NCBI RefSeq assembly: GCF_001421485.1
Contig: NZ_LMKK01000002.1
Coordinates: forward strand, 248,001 to 312,000
Direction of reading: 5' to 3'
DNA: 64,000 bases
Source: Agreia sp. Leaf210
GTDB taxonomy: Bacteria; Actinomycetota; Actinomycetes; Actinomycetales; Microbacteriaceae
In this document: one piece after another, positions 43,540-51,696 of the stretch
How positions within the stretch are numbered: position 1 is the first letter of the stretch
How the letters are laid out: every line of letters starts with the position of its first letter
Translations under genes and position numbers: made by a program
Notes under the pieces: model-generated
Seen by the model: the letters and a program-made list of their open reading frames with translations, nothing else
What the model was told of the DNA's origin: nothing
Databases searched by the model: none

Positions 43540-44517
43540 ATGCTCAGAATCGGAATCCTCGGCGCAGCCGGGATCGCCCCCAACGCCATCATCACCCCGG
43601 CACGGCGTCGCGACGATGTCGAGATCGCGGCCGTCGCATCCAGAAGCGCATCGTCGGCGAGCGCATACGCCTCGGCGCATTCGATCCCACGCTCCCACGC
43701 AGGATACGAACAGCTGCTCGCCGACCCCGACGTCGACCTCATCTACAACGCCCTGCCTCCGTCTGAACACGCGCGCTGGTCGATCGCCGCCCTTGAGGCC
43801 GGCAAAAACGTCCTCTGCGAGAAGCCTTTCGCCATGTCGGCCGAGGAGGCCCGGCTGATGACGACGGCCGCCAGCGATACCGGTCTGCGGCTCATCGAGG
43901 CGTTCCACGATCGCTACCACCCGCTCAGCGCGGAGGTCGATCGCATCGTCGCATCCGGGCGGCTCGGCGACATCGTGTCTGCGCACGCCGATTTCAGCGC
44001 ATCCATTCCCTTCGATCCCGCGTCGATCCGCCACGACCCGGCCGTGGGCGGCGGATCGCTGATGGACCTGGGCTGCTACCCGGTGCACTGGCTGCGGGCG
44101 CTGATGGCCGACGAGCCCGAGGTTCTGGATGCGACGGCGACGGTCAATTCGCTCGGCGCCGATCTCAGCATGGACGCCTCGCTGCGCTTAGCCTCGGGCG
44201 CCACGGCGCGCATGACCTGCAGCATGGTCGACGGCACGGAGCTGAACTCGTCGCTCGACGTGGTCGGCACCCTCGCGACGCTGCACGTCGACAACATGGT
44301 CTTTCCGTCGAAGGGGCACTACGTCAGCGAGACGCGCGACGGCATCGTCCGCAACTGGACCGTCGCCGGTCGAGAGACCTACGATCATCAGCTCGCCGCG
44401 ATCGTCGACGGCCTGGCCAGCGGCGAGAAGCTGCTCACAGAGGGCGAGGATTCCGTCGCTCAGATGCAGGCCATCGACTCGATCTACGCCGCTGCCGGAT
44501 TCGAGCGCACGCGATGA
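43540..44517 (+). CDS. Gfo/Idh/MocA family oxidoreductase
   Basis: A 325-residue NAD(P)-dependent dehydrogenase, typically of cyclic sugars or inositols. The N-terminal Rossmann motif is GILGAAGIAP, and NALPPSEHA and the hallmark CEKPF (catalytic Lys) follow. DLGCYPVHW in the C-terminal domain is typical. Its stop overlaps the ATG of the SMP-30 lactonase gene (ATGA), which suggests oxidation to a lactone followed by ring opening. Confidence 0.9.
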   Translation: MLRIGILGAAGIAPNAIITPARRRDDVEIAAVASRSASSASAYASAHSIPRSHAGYEQLLADPDVDLIYNALPPSEHARWSIAALEAGKNVLCEKPFAMSAEEARLMTTAASDTGLRLIEAFHDRYHPLSAEVDRIVASGRLGDIVSAHADFSASIPFDPASIRHDPAVGGGSLMDLGCYPVHWLRALMADEPEVLDATATVNSLGADLSMDASLRLASGATARMTCSMVDGTELNSSLDVVGTLATLHVDNMVFPSKGHYVSETRDGIVRNWTVAGRETYDHQLAAIVDGLASGEKLLTEGEDSVAQMQAIDSIYAAAGFERTR

Positions 44518-45431
44518 TCGACGCGCAGCCTGCTGGCACACCGAACTACGTTCTGAGCGAGGGACCGGTGTGGCACGGGCCCACCGACACCCTGGTCTGG
44601 GTCGACATCGAGGCCGGGCTCGTGCTGCGCGGCGAGCTCGACGATCGCGGGCGCATCTCCGTGATCCGCCGCACAGAGCTGGGCGAGTACGTGGGCTGCG
44701 CCATCCCCCTCGACGACGACCGGATGCTCGTGGCGCTGACCCGACGCCTGGCGATCGTCGACGCCGACGGCTCGGTCGACCGCGGGTCCGAGCTGCTGCC
44801 CGCCCACCAGCGTTTCAACGACGGATCGATCGACCCGCAGGGCCGCCTCGTCGTGGGGTCGCTCGCGCTCTCGGGTGACGCGAACGACAACGTTCTGCTT
44901 CGCCTCGAGACCACCGGCGAGCTGACGGTTCTCGACGACGACCTCGGACTGAGCAACGGCCTCGGCTGGTCGCCCGACGGCACCGTCTTCTACTCCACCG
45001 ATACCGACGCGCGCACGATCTACCGCCGCAGCTATGGCGCAGACGTCGTCGGCCAGCGAGAGCCCTTCATCGTGTTCGATGAGGGTGTGAATCCAGACGG
45101 TCTCACGATCGATGCCGCGGGCCGGCTCTGGGTCGCCATCTGGGGCGGCCACGGCATTCGCGTCTTCGACGACCGAGGCGACGAGCTCGCAGACCTCGGC
45201 GCGAGCATCCCGCCCCCGCACTCGTCGAGCGTCGCGTTCGCCGGGCCGGCGCTCGACCAGCTCGTCATCACGAGCGCGTCTCGCGACCTCGACGAAGCAG
45301 AACGGATGCGCTGGCCCGACGCGGGCGGCCTCTTCTCCGCGCATCCGGATGCACGAGGCCTGCCGGCCACGCCGTGGGTCGAGGCGCCCCTGCCCGGTGT
45401 CGGCCTCGATCGCGGGGCCATCCAGCGCTGA
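44514..45431 (+). CDS. SMP-30/gluconolactonase family protein
   Basis: A 305-residue six-bladed propeller lactonase. Metal ligands typical of the family are visible in SEGPVWH (Glu near 16), SNGLGWSPDG (Asn) and NPDGLTID (Asp). It would hydrolyse the sugar lactone made by the coupled Gfo/Idh/MocA dehydrogenase. No other sugar-catabolic gene adjoins the pair. Confidence 0.92.
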   Translation: MIDAQPAGTPNYVLSEGPVWHGPTDTLVWVDIEAGLVLRGELDDRGRISVIRRTELGEYVGCAIPLDDDRMLVALTRRLAIVDADGSVDRGSELLPAHQRFNDGSIDPQGRLVVGSLALSGDANDNVLLRLETTGELTVLDDDLGLSNGLGWSPDGTVFYSTDTDARTIYRRSYGADVVGQREPFIVFDEGVNPDGLTIDAAGRLWVAIWGGHGIRVFDDRGDELADLGASIPPPHSSSVAFAGPALDQLVITSASRDLDEAERMRWPDAGGLFSAHPDARGLPATPWVEAPLPGVGLDRGAIQR

Positions 45432-45434
45432 GAG

Positions 45435-45947
45435 TCAGTCGAGGGTCAGCACACTCACCCGGTCGGCCAGGTAGCGATCGAGCGTCGAGACTCCCCGCCC
45501 CGGGCTCGACCGATCCCAGTGCACGACGACGGCGCCGTCGCGCACCTCCAGGGGGCCGGATCCGGCGGCCAGGCTCTCGTCGTCGAGTGCGAGCGGGGCG
45601 TAGCGATGGTTCACGACCTCGCCCTCGGGAAACTTGCCGCGAGCCGCAGCCCGGCGGTCATCGCGCCGCGCCTCGGCTTCGGCCGACCTGTTGGTGACCG
45701 CTCGAAGCGGCTCGATGGCTCGCGTCACGTCACCGGTCTCGTAGACGCCGCCCGAGCGGTCGACGAGCAGAACGCCGAGTCTCCACGCCCGGCCCGCGGG
45801 AACGATCATCGGCGCGGTCTTGAACACCGAGAAGCCGCGCGGCTCTCGCATCACCCCGAGGGCCTCGTCATGCACGTTCTGCGCCTCGAGCGCCTCGATG
45901 CTGCGCGCCACCAGGCGGCGCACCTGCTCGGAGGGGGTCTCGTCCAT
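45435..45947 (-). CDS. conserved hypothetical protein
   Basis: A 170-residue soluble protein, not recognised. The N-terminal helix (SEQVRRLVARSIEALEAQ) is followed by strands with FKTAPMIVPAGRAWRLGVLL and a basic stretch EARRDDRRAAARGKFPEGE. No enzyme motif is seen. It converges on the lactonase gene with 3 bp between stops. The start is leaderless-like: TAGTCT (plus 45954-45959) with a 6-base gap. Coding-like composition supports it being real. Confidence 0.65.
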   Translation of the reverse strand: MDETPSEQVRRLVARSIEALEAQNVHDEALGVMREPRGFSVFKTAPMIVPAGRAWRLGVLLVDRSGGVYETGDVTRAIEPLRAVTNRSAEAEARRDDRRAAARGKFPEGEVVNHRYAPLALDDESLAAGSGPLEVRDGAVVVHWDRSSPGRGVSTLDRYLADRVSVLTLD

Positions 45948-46017
45948 GCCAGCAGACTACGACGATTCGCAGGCAGGCCGCAGCCCGCCCCTCGCGCGGC
46001 TTCTCTAGGCTGGGCAC

Positions 46018-46935
46018 ATGCGCATCGAGGTCGTGGTTTCAGGGTGGGAACAGCACTGCTGCGGCAAGGCATACAGGCGGGGCGAGACGACGACGGTCTC
46101 GATCGTCGCGCTCGACCCCGCCCAGACCGCACCGGATGCCCCGGCCCGGTTCGCCGAGGAGCACCACGGCCAGACACCGGCCGACGTACCGCAATGGGAT
46201 GTGACCGGTACGGTCGCTCGCGTTACCGGCGTCAGCTACGAACAGCGCCGCAGACCGGGCCCGCATCCAATCTTCGAAAGAGGAGATGCGATTGCGTCGT
46301 CCGCTGAGCTCGACGGTGTCGATGCCCGCGAGACCGGTGGATACGGTGAACTTCTTCTTCTGATCGACCTCGACGACGATACGGCGCTGCCTGCCTATGT
46401 CGTGAGCGACGAGAGTCGCGCGGCCGCAGAGCGCGCGGCGCGCGAACAGGAGCGCGCAGCGCAGCAGAGGGCAGATTCTCTCGGTCGTCTGCTCGACACG
46501 ATCGCCGATGACGCGCTCGCCGCCTACTCGACGGTCGCGACGATCGAACAATCCGAGGAGGGCGCGGCCGTGACGATAGAACCGCTCTCTGCGCAGGGAG
46601 CGAGCATCTCGTGGGCACGGTCGACTTATGCCGGCTCCGACCTCATCTCGGTGAAGGTGGGCGAAGGTCAATTCTCACTCGATGCCGATGTGGAGCACGC
46701 ATTCGAGCTGCGCGAGATGCTCGCGGCCGCGGCGGCGGGCCGGGTTCACGAAAAGGTGCGCCGTGGTGAGGAATCGACCGAGTTCGAGACGGTCGTCGAA
46801 TCGGCCGACGGTCGAACATGGACGGCCTCGACGACGTACGCGCCCCTTCGAATGGGCAACGGGGTCGTCATGATGCCCGGCGTGATCGGCTCACGAATTC
46901 AGGCTGGCGATCACGGCTACGAGGCGTGGGCCTGA
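46018..46935 (+). CDS. hypothetical protein, DUF6578-like N-terminus
   Basis: A 305-residue protein. The first third (MRIEVVVSGWEQHCCGKAYR) resembles DUF6578 proteins, with a Trp-x-x-x-Cys-Cys-Gly motif that may bind a metal. A middle helix is very rich in Ala, Arg and Glu (about 135-165, coiled-coil-like), and the C-terminal third is a predicted alpha/beta domain. The function is unknown. The start is leaderless-like: TAGGCT at 46006-46011, 6-base gap. Confidence 0.65.
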   Translation: MRIEVVVSGWEQHCCGKAYRRGETTTVSIVALDPAQTAPDAPARFAEEHHGQTPADVPQWDVTGTVARVTGVSYEQRRRPGPHPIFERGDAIASSAELDGVDARETGGYGELLLLIDLDDDTALPAYVVSDESRAAAERAAREQERAAQQRADSLGRLLDTIADDALAAYSTVATIEQSEEGAAVTIEPLSAQGASISWARSTYAGSDLISVKVGEGQFSLDADVEHAFELREMLAAAAAGRVHEKVRRGEESTEFETVVESADGRTWTASTTYAPLRMGNGVVMMPGVIGSRIQAGDHGYEAWA

Positions 46936-47009
46936 CACCCCGAACGCTCCCCATCCGCGATATACTTAGGGCACTAATCATTGCAGCACTCAGCACCTGA
47001 GGAACCGAG

Positions 47010-47252
47010 TTGACCAGGCAGGCCCGCACGCCCAATCCCATGAATCCGTTCGACGGCAAACCGGGGTTCATCAACAACCTCAACCGCATCGTCTATACAT
47101 TCACGGGGCCGGCTCAGGTGGGCATCGGTCGCAAGGAAGACCCGTACGTTCCCCCGGCCGACCCGCACTGCCCACTGTGCGGCATGTCGATGGCACTGCA
47201 CACCATCGACCGTTCGGGAGAGCGCACGCAGTTGCACTGCCCCGAGCACTGA
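47010..47252 (+). CDS. small Cys/His-rich hypothetical protein
   Basis: An 80-residue protein. A CPLCGM knuckle and a closing LHCPEH give three cysteines plus His residues, a probable zinc site. The N-terminal half (FDGKPGFINNLNRIVYTFTG) is amphipathic. A TTG start at 47010 has AGGA six bases upstream, and a TATACT element at 46961-46966 would give a short leader. The function is unknown. Confidence 0.7.
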   Translation: MTRQARTPNPMNPFDGKPGFINNLNRIVYTFTGPAQVGIGRKEDPYVPPADPHCPLCGMSMALHTIDRSGERTQLHCPEH

Positions 47253-47282
47253 GGCTTCCTCGCGGACCACGCTCGCTCTTCG

Positions 47283-47735
47283 CTAGAGCGACTTCTCCAT
47301 GCAGTAGCTCGTCGGGTCGTCGATGTACGGGCCGAAGGCGGGGATAGCGCGGTAGCCCGACTTCTCATAGAGCGCGATCGCAGCGGTCTGAGGCAGGCCC
47401 GTCTCGAGTTGGATCAGAGTGACACCGCGAGCGCGTGCGTGCTCTTCGACTGCAGCCGTCAACGCCCTGCCCACTCCAAGACCGCGCGCCGATGCCGTGA
47501 CGAACATCCGCTTCAGCTCGGCCGACCCATCGCCTCTGTCGACGATCGCGGCCGTGCCGAGAGCCTCACCGTTCTCTCTCGCGACGTAGAAGCCGACGGA
47601 CGCTTTCTCGAGGCCGTCGATGTCGAGCCGGTGGTAATTCTCGACGGGGTACAAAGACAAGGCGAAGTCGTCGGCCTGCTGAAGAAGCGTCAGCACGTCG
47701 TCGCGACGAGGAGATTCGAGAGAGACGACGGGCAC
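47283..47735 (-). CDS. GNAT family N-acetyltransferase
   Basis: A 150-residue GNAT enzyme using acetyl-CoA. The cofactor loop is RGLGVGRALTAAVEEHARARG (near 82-102, R/Q-x-x-G-x-G/A), with LKRMFVTASA before it and ALYEKSGYRAI after it, all standard. The substrate is unknown. The GTG start is leaderless-like: TAGACT (plus 47742-47747), 6-base gap. Confidence 0.9.
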   Translation of the reverse strand: MPVVSLESPRRDDVLTLLQQADDFALSLYPVENYHRLDIDGLEKASVGFYVARENGEALGTAAIVDRGDGSAELKRMFVTASARGLGVGRALTAAVEEHARARGVTLIQLETGLPQTAAIALYEKSGYRAIPAFGPYIDDPTSYCMEKSL

Positions 47736-47764
47736 CCGTTCAGTCTACGAAGGAGGATAGGGAG

Positions 47765-48382
47765 GTGAAGACTCTCATCGTTACCGCCCACCCAGATCCC
47801 GAATCGCTGAGCAACGATGTCGCCCGACGACTGGCTCACGTGCTCGACTCCGAGGTCGAGGTCGCCGATCTGGCAGAGGAAGGATTCGATCCCCGGTTCA
47901 CTCTCGATGACCGCCGCACGTACAGCACCGGCCGTGTCGTCGCATCCGATGTGGCCATCGAACAGCGGCGAATCGATGAGGCCGACCACCTGGTCTTGGT
48001 CTTTCCCGTCTATTGGTGGTCGATGCCCGCGTTGCTCAAGGGGTGGATCGACCGCGTCTTCGTCAACGGCTGGGCGTTCGATGTCGACACGGAGCACGGC
48101 ATGCGTCGTAATCTCGGCCGGCTGATGGTTCATCTCATTCCCATTGCCGGTGACGATGCCGGAGTGTACGAACGTCACGGCTATGAGCAGGCGCTGCGCA
48201 CTCAGATCGAGCACGGGATCATCGACTACTGCGGCAGCCGCCGCGGGGCAACGGCGTTCGTATACGAGTCCGAACGCGACGATGCCAGCGCGCGCGAGCA
48301 TGCTGTCACCGATGCGATCGCCGCCGTCGCGCGTACGATCGAGGGCGTGACGTTGCCGGGCGACACCACGCCAGCACAATAG
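47765..48382 (+). CDS. flavodoxin-fold NAD(P)H oxidoreductase (MdaB/KefF-like)
   Basis: A 205-residue flavodoxin-like quinone reductase. LIVTAHPDPESL is the FMN phosphate-binding start of the family, and VFPVYWWSMPALLKGWIDRV is the signature that places the flavin and dimer interface. It reduces quinones by two electrons. GGAGG lies about eight bases before the GTG at 47765. The divergent GNAT gene is 29 bp away. Confidence 0.9.
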   Translation: MKTLIVTAHPDPESLSNDVARRLAHVLDSEVEVADLAEEGFDPRFTLDDRRTYSTGRVVASDVAIEQRRIDEADHLVLVFPVYWWSMPALLKGWIDRVFVNGWAFDVDTEHGMRRNLGRLMVHLIPIAGDDAGVYERHGYEQALRTQIEHGIIDYCGSRRGATAFVYESERDDASAREHAVTDAIAAVARTIEGVTLPGDTTPAQ

Positions 48383-48391
48383 GCTCGTGTC

Positions 48392-48781
48392 ATGGCACAG
48401 GTCACCATCTATGCGCGGAGAGAGTGCATAAAGGCACGCCGAAATGCCATCTCCGACGCGATCCACGGGGCAATCATGTCCGCCCTCGCGTACCCCGCCG
48501 AGAAACGGTTCCATCGTTTTATCGCTCTCGATGCCGAGGACTTCATCTATCCCGAGGATCGCGGGGAGAACTACACGATCGTCGAGATCTCGATGTTCGA
48601 GGGTCGCAGTGAATCGGCGAAACGCGCTCTCATCGAAGAGCTCTTCGCTCGCTTCGACACCGGGGCCGGCATCCCGCCTCAGAGCGTCGAGATCACCATC
48701 ACAGAGACTCCGCGAGTGAACTGGGGCATCCGAGGCCGGAACGGCGCAGACCTCGCACTCGGTTACAGCGTCGACGTTTGA
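48392..48781 (+). CDS. tautomerase superfamily protein without Pro-1
   Basis: A 129-residue protein of the larger tautomerase-2 type. RFHRFIALDAEDFIYPEDR and EISMFEGRS and ETPRVNWGIRG are characteristic. The catalytic N-terminal proline of 4-oxalocrotonate tautomerases is absent: after Met removal the first residue is Ala. Other members of this branch appear similar, so it may use other chemistry. The start is leaderless-like: TAGGCT at 48380-48385, 6-base gap. The YdcF-like gene begins immediately after its stop. Confidence 0.85.
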   Translation: MAQVTIYARRECIKARRNAISDAIHGAIMSALAYPAEKRFHRFIALDAEDFIYPEDRGENYTIVEISMFEGRSESAKRALIEELFARFDTGAGIPPQSVEITITETPRVNWGIRGRNGADLALGYSVDV

Positions 48782-49372
48782 ATGAGGGTCCTCGCCGTCG
48801 TTCCGGCCGCAGCGATTGCTGGCATCCTGGCCTGGGCCGAATGGATGCATTGGGGCGCGAGCACTCGCAGGCTGGGTAATCCGCCGTCTGGGCCGGGCAG
48901 ACAGGCGATCGTGGTGCTCGGATGCCGAAACCGCGGCTCGCGCGCCAACTACCTCAATCGGTATCGCGTGCGCGTGGCGCTGCGATCGGTCGACCCCCGC
49001 TCGACCGAGACAGTACTCGTCTTCTGCGGAGGCGGCGTCGCAAGCGATACGCCCGAAGCCGATCTCATGCTCGACTACGCCCGCGCCGGGCGCGGCTACG
49101 ACGGCGCCTACCTTCTCGACCGACACAGCCGCACAACCTGGGAGAACATCGCGAACGTCGTCGACCTCGTGGCCGAGTTCGACACGGTGAAGATCGCGTC
49201 GAACAGCATGCACGCCGAGAAAGCACGCGCCTACCTCTGGAAGCAGCGGCCCGATGTCGCAGAACGCCTGGTGGCGGCGAGAGACTACCGTTTCGGCGAG
49301 ATCACCCTGGTGAAGCCGATCGCCGCGGTTCGCGGCATCCGGGCTCTGCGGCCGTGGAGAGCTACCCTCTAA
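48782..49372 (+). CDS. YdcF/DUF218 family protein
   Basis: A 196-residue protein with one N-terminal hydrophobic segment and the DUF218 domain: AIVVLGCRNRG (near 45), VFCGGGVAS, the acidic EADLMLDYA and SRTTWENIANV. DUF218 proteins such as SanA/YdcF bind nucleotide-like ligands and affect the envelope. Its ATG directly follows the tautomerase stop, so the two are co-translated. Confidence 0.88.
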   Translation: MRVLAVVPAAAIAGILAWAEWMHWGASTRRLGNPPSGPGRQAIVVLGCRNRGSRANYLNRYRVRVALRSVDPRSTETVLVFCGGGVASDTPEADLMLDYARAGRGYDGAYLLDRHSRTTWENIANVVDLVAEFDTVKIASNSMHAEKARAYLWKQRPDVAERLVAARDYRFGEITLVKPIAAVRGIRALRPWRATL

Positions 49373-49374
49373 CC

Positions 49375-49725
49375 ATGGACGCCGACTGGATCGAGCATCG
49401 TCGATCGGACGATCGTGAACTCGTGGGGTGGATGAAACCGGTCGGAGAGGGATTCGTCGCCATCGATCTGCTGGGCCGCCACCGAACGGATCCTGTGGAC
49501 TGGATGGTGGCAGAGGAGACGCTCGACGAACTCGGGCTCGCCTACCTCGCTGACCCGCACGAGTTTCGGCTGGACGACGGTTCCTGGCTGCGTGTCCGGA
49601 TCGCAGAGGTGTCTCCCTCCGCGATCCGTGTCAAGAAAGACGACTGGGGCGACATGAGCGCCACCCAGGTCTACTACTCGCTCCCCTTTCCGGTCACCGA
49701 AGACCAGCTCCGACCGTTGTCCTGA
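49375..49725 (+). CDS. conserved hypothetical protein
   Basis: A 116-residue soluble protein. Visible segments are ADWIEHRRSDDRELVGWMKP, DLLGRHRTDPVDWMVAEETLDE and a strand-rich end with VRIAEVSPSAIRVKKDDWGD. The family was not recognised. The start is leaderless-like: TACCCT at 49363-49368, 6-base gap, which gives it its own promoter despite lying 2 bp after the YdcF stop. Confidence 0.7.
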   Translation: MDADWIEHRRSDDRELVGWMKPVGEGFVAIDLLGRHRTDPVDWMVAEETLDELGLAYLADPHEFRLDDGSWLRVRIAEVSPSAIRVKKDDWGDMSATQVYYSLPFPVTEDQLRPLS

Positions 49726-49735
49726 CGGATGGCGC

Positions 49736-49758
49736 CGGCCTCTCTCATGACGAGGCCG
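49736..49758. terminator. hairpin at convergent gene ends
   Basis: CGGCCTC (49736-49742) and GAGGCCG (49752-49758) form a perfect 7-bp stem with a 9-base loop. It overlaps the last codons of the MetAP gene and lies just after the plus-strand hypothetical gene. Possible shared terminator without a U-run. Confidence 0.4.
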
Positions 49759-50515
49759 TGAGAATCTCGGCGGCACCGTCGGTGATAGCGATCGTGTGCT
49801 CCGTGTGCGCCGTTCTGCACCCGGTCGAGCTGCGCAGAGTCCAGCCGTCGTCGTCGGTCACCAAGACATCTGTGTCCTCCATGACCCACGGCTCGAGAGC
49901 GAGAAGCAGTCCAGGGCGCAGCGTGAATCCTCGCCCCGGCCGGCCGGCGTTCGCGACATGCGGGTCACCGTGCATCACCGTGCCGATTCCATGCCCACCG
50001 AACTCGACGTTGATCGAATACCCGGCATCGAAGAGCACCGTGCCGATGGCGTGGGAGATGTCTCCGATCCGATTGCCCGGGCGAGCCGCATCGATACCGG
50101 CTGCGAGAGCCCGCTCCGTGGCATCGATCAACGCGACGGAACCGGCCGGTCTCGATCGCCCGACGATGAAGCTGATGGCCGCGTCGGCCGCCATGCCGTC
50201 TTTGATCACGGCGAGGTCGAGAGTGAGCAGGTCGCCGTCGACGAGCGTGTAGTCGTGCGGCATCCCGTGAAGTACGGCGTCGTTGACCGCGGTGCAGATG
50301 TAGTGACCGAAGGGTCCGGCGCCGAACGATGGAGCGTAGTCGACGTAGCAGGACCGAGCACCCGATGCGGCGATGAGCTCGCGTGTCCATTCGTCGATGC
50401 TGAGCAGATTCACCCCCACCGTCGCTCTGTCTCGAAGCTCGCGAAGGATGCTGCCGACGACAGCGCCCGTCGATCGTGCACGTGCAATGTCTGACGGGGC
50501 GAAGATCTCGATCAT
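49745..50515 (-). CDS. map: type I methionine aminopeptidase
   Basis: A 256-residue enzyme that removes the initiator methionine. All five metal ligands are in place: Asp100, Asp111, His175, Glu208 and Glu239, with His83 (LHGMP) at the substrate site. The N-terminal zinc-finger extension of some actinobacterial MetAPs is missing. The promoter region shared with the divergent XRE regulator contains palindromic sites, unusual for a housekeeping map, so this may be an accessory copy. Confidence 0.9.
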   Translation of the reverse strand: MIEIFAPSDIARARSTGAVVGSILRELRDRATVGVNLLSIDEWTRELIAASGARSCYVDYAPSFGAGPFGHYICTAVNDAVLHGMPHDYTLVDGDLLTLDLAVIKDGMAADAAISFIVGRSRPAGSVALIDATERALAAGIDAARPGNRIGDISHAIGTVLFDAGYSINVEFGGHGIGTVMHGDPHVANAGRPGRGFTLRPGLLLALEPWVMEDTDVLVTDDDGWTLRSSTGCRTAHTEHTIAITDGAAEILTASS

Positions 50516-50530
50516 CTGCCACTCTCTCTC

Positions 50531-50558
50531 GGTATAAAAATACCAGGATAACTATACC
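50531..50558. promoter_or_regulatory. paired GGTATA-type palindromes between map and the XRE gene
   Basis: GGTATAAAAATACC at 50531-50544 is a palindrome with 5-bp arms. A related site, GGATAACTATACC (50546-50558), reads GGTATAGTTATCC on the other strand. The two overlap the divergent promoters and are good candidate operators for the adjacent XRE-type repressor. Confidence 0.55.
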
Positions 50559-50573
50559 GCTAAGCTGGTGGTC

Positions 50574-50840
50574 ATGATGGTTCGCCTGCCCCATTCGCCC
50601 GAAGCGATAGCGCGAGGCCGGCGTCTCGGCGCCTACCTGAGGCAGGCACGCGGTGAACGCCCGGCGGCCAACGTCGCGTCTGCAGCGAACATCTCGCCCG
50701 AGACACTGCGAAAGATCGAGACCGGCAGGCTGCTGACCCCCTCTTTCGCAACGGTGGCGGCGGTCGCAGCAGCCCTCGACATCTCGCTGGATACGATCGC
50801 GGCCGCTGTCGACGAGGCGGAGAAAGCCGTCTCGGCCTGA
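50574..50840 (+). CDS. XRE family helix-turn-helix regulator
   Basis: An 88-residue single-domain Cro/C1-type DNA-binding protein. The HTH is AANVASAANISPETLRKIE, with a following ETGRLLTPSFATVAAVAAAL helix pair. It probably autoregulates and controls the divergent map gene through the palindromes between them. I chose the ATG at 50574 because TAAGCT (50561-50566) lies 7 bases upstream. Confidence 0.85.
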   Translation: MMVRLPHSPEAIARGRRLGAYLRQARGERPAANVASAANISPETLRKIETGRLLTPSFATVAAVAAALDISLDTIAAAVDEAEKAVSA

Positions 50841-50865
50841 TCGCCCTCCGCGCCGACGACGCTCG

Positions 50866-51291
50866 TCAGCGAGAGTTGTCGAGGATCATCAATTTCTCTG
50901 GGTTTGGGAAGGGTACGAATCCGACCTGCTCGTACAGCCCATGAGCGTCGAGCGTCGACAGCATCACCCTCGTGAGATCCAACGGCACGAGAGCATTAAC
51001 CACCGCATCCGCGACGAGTCGACCGACCCCCAGCCCGCGGCGGGCAGGCTCCACGTAGACATCGCACACCCACGCGAACGTGGCCCGGTCGGTCACTACA
51101 CGCGCGTATGCGCAAAGCTCACCGTCTGGATCGAAGACGCCGAAATTCATCGAGCCTTCTGCGGCCTGCTGCACTGTCTGCCGTGCGCGTCCCCTCGCCC
51201 AGAACGTGTCCGTCGACAGCCATCGATGCACGGTGTCGAGGTCGATCCGCGCAAGGTCGGTGCTGACAGTGAAATCCTCGGCCACGTCCAT
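50866..51291 (-). CDS. GNAT family N-acetyltransferase
   Basis: A 141-residue GNAT. The core strand AYARVVTDRATFAWVCDVYVE is followed by the CoA loop RRGLGVGRLVADAV and the late segment LYEQVGFVPFP. This resembles a common bacterial subfamily (arsinothricin/short GNAT type) of unknown substrate. The start is leaderless-like: TAGACT (plus 51298-51303), 6-base gap. It converges on the XRE gene. Confidence 0.88.
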   Translation of the reverse strand: MDVAEDFTVSTDLARIDLDTVHRWLSTDTFWARGRARQTVQQAAEGSMNFGVFDPDGELCAYARVVTDRATFAWVCDVYVEPARRGLGVGRLVADAVVNALVPLDLTRVMLSTLDAHGLYEQVGFVPFPNPEKLMILDNSR

Positions 51292-51300
51292 CGCAAGAGT

Positions 51301-51696
51301 CTACGTAGACCTGGACACGCGGGCCCAATCGGTGATCGCCGCCAGCACAGGCTCGGGCGCGAGGAGCAGGTGCACCTCCGCCGTCGTCCAGCCCGGCAGA
51401 CGGACTCGTCGGTCATACTCGAGATGATCGACATCGAGCGGGTGGGCGCTCGTGCCGACATCCTCACCCGGCCCGCGCACCGTGACCCAGGTCAGGTGAT
51501 CGCCAGTCGGTTCGGAGGATCGAAAAACGATCTCGATGGCCATGCGCTCTCGATCGAGGGTTGCGACGGCCTCGTCATGCCGCTCGTTGAGCATCTGCAT
51601 CCACCGAGTGGCCTCGTCTTCCATTCCTGGCCGGATGCGCGCGCGATGCAGCGACACCGTCAGGCCGTCCGGGATCCCCCGCGCCGCGAGTGTCAT
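51301..51696 (-). CDS. DUF6176 family protein
   Basis: A 131-residue protein of the DUF6176 type, with RIRPGMEDEATRWMQMLNER, the helix EAVATLDRERMAIEIVFRS and DHLEYDRR. The fold is ferredoxin-like, and the function is unknown. Its ATG overlaps the stop of the metal-chelate binding lipoprotein (ATGA). It is the last gene of that ABC operon, so it may serve in metal or chelate handling. Confidence 0.78.
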   Translation of the reverse strand: MTLAARGIPDGLTVSLHRARIRPGMEDEATRWMQMLNERHDEAVATLDRERMAIEIVFRSSEPTGDHLTWVTVRGPGEDVGTSAHPLDVDHLEYDRRVRLPGWTTAEVHLLLAPEPVLAAITDWARVSRST

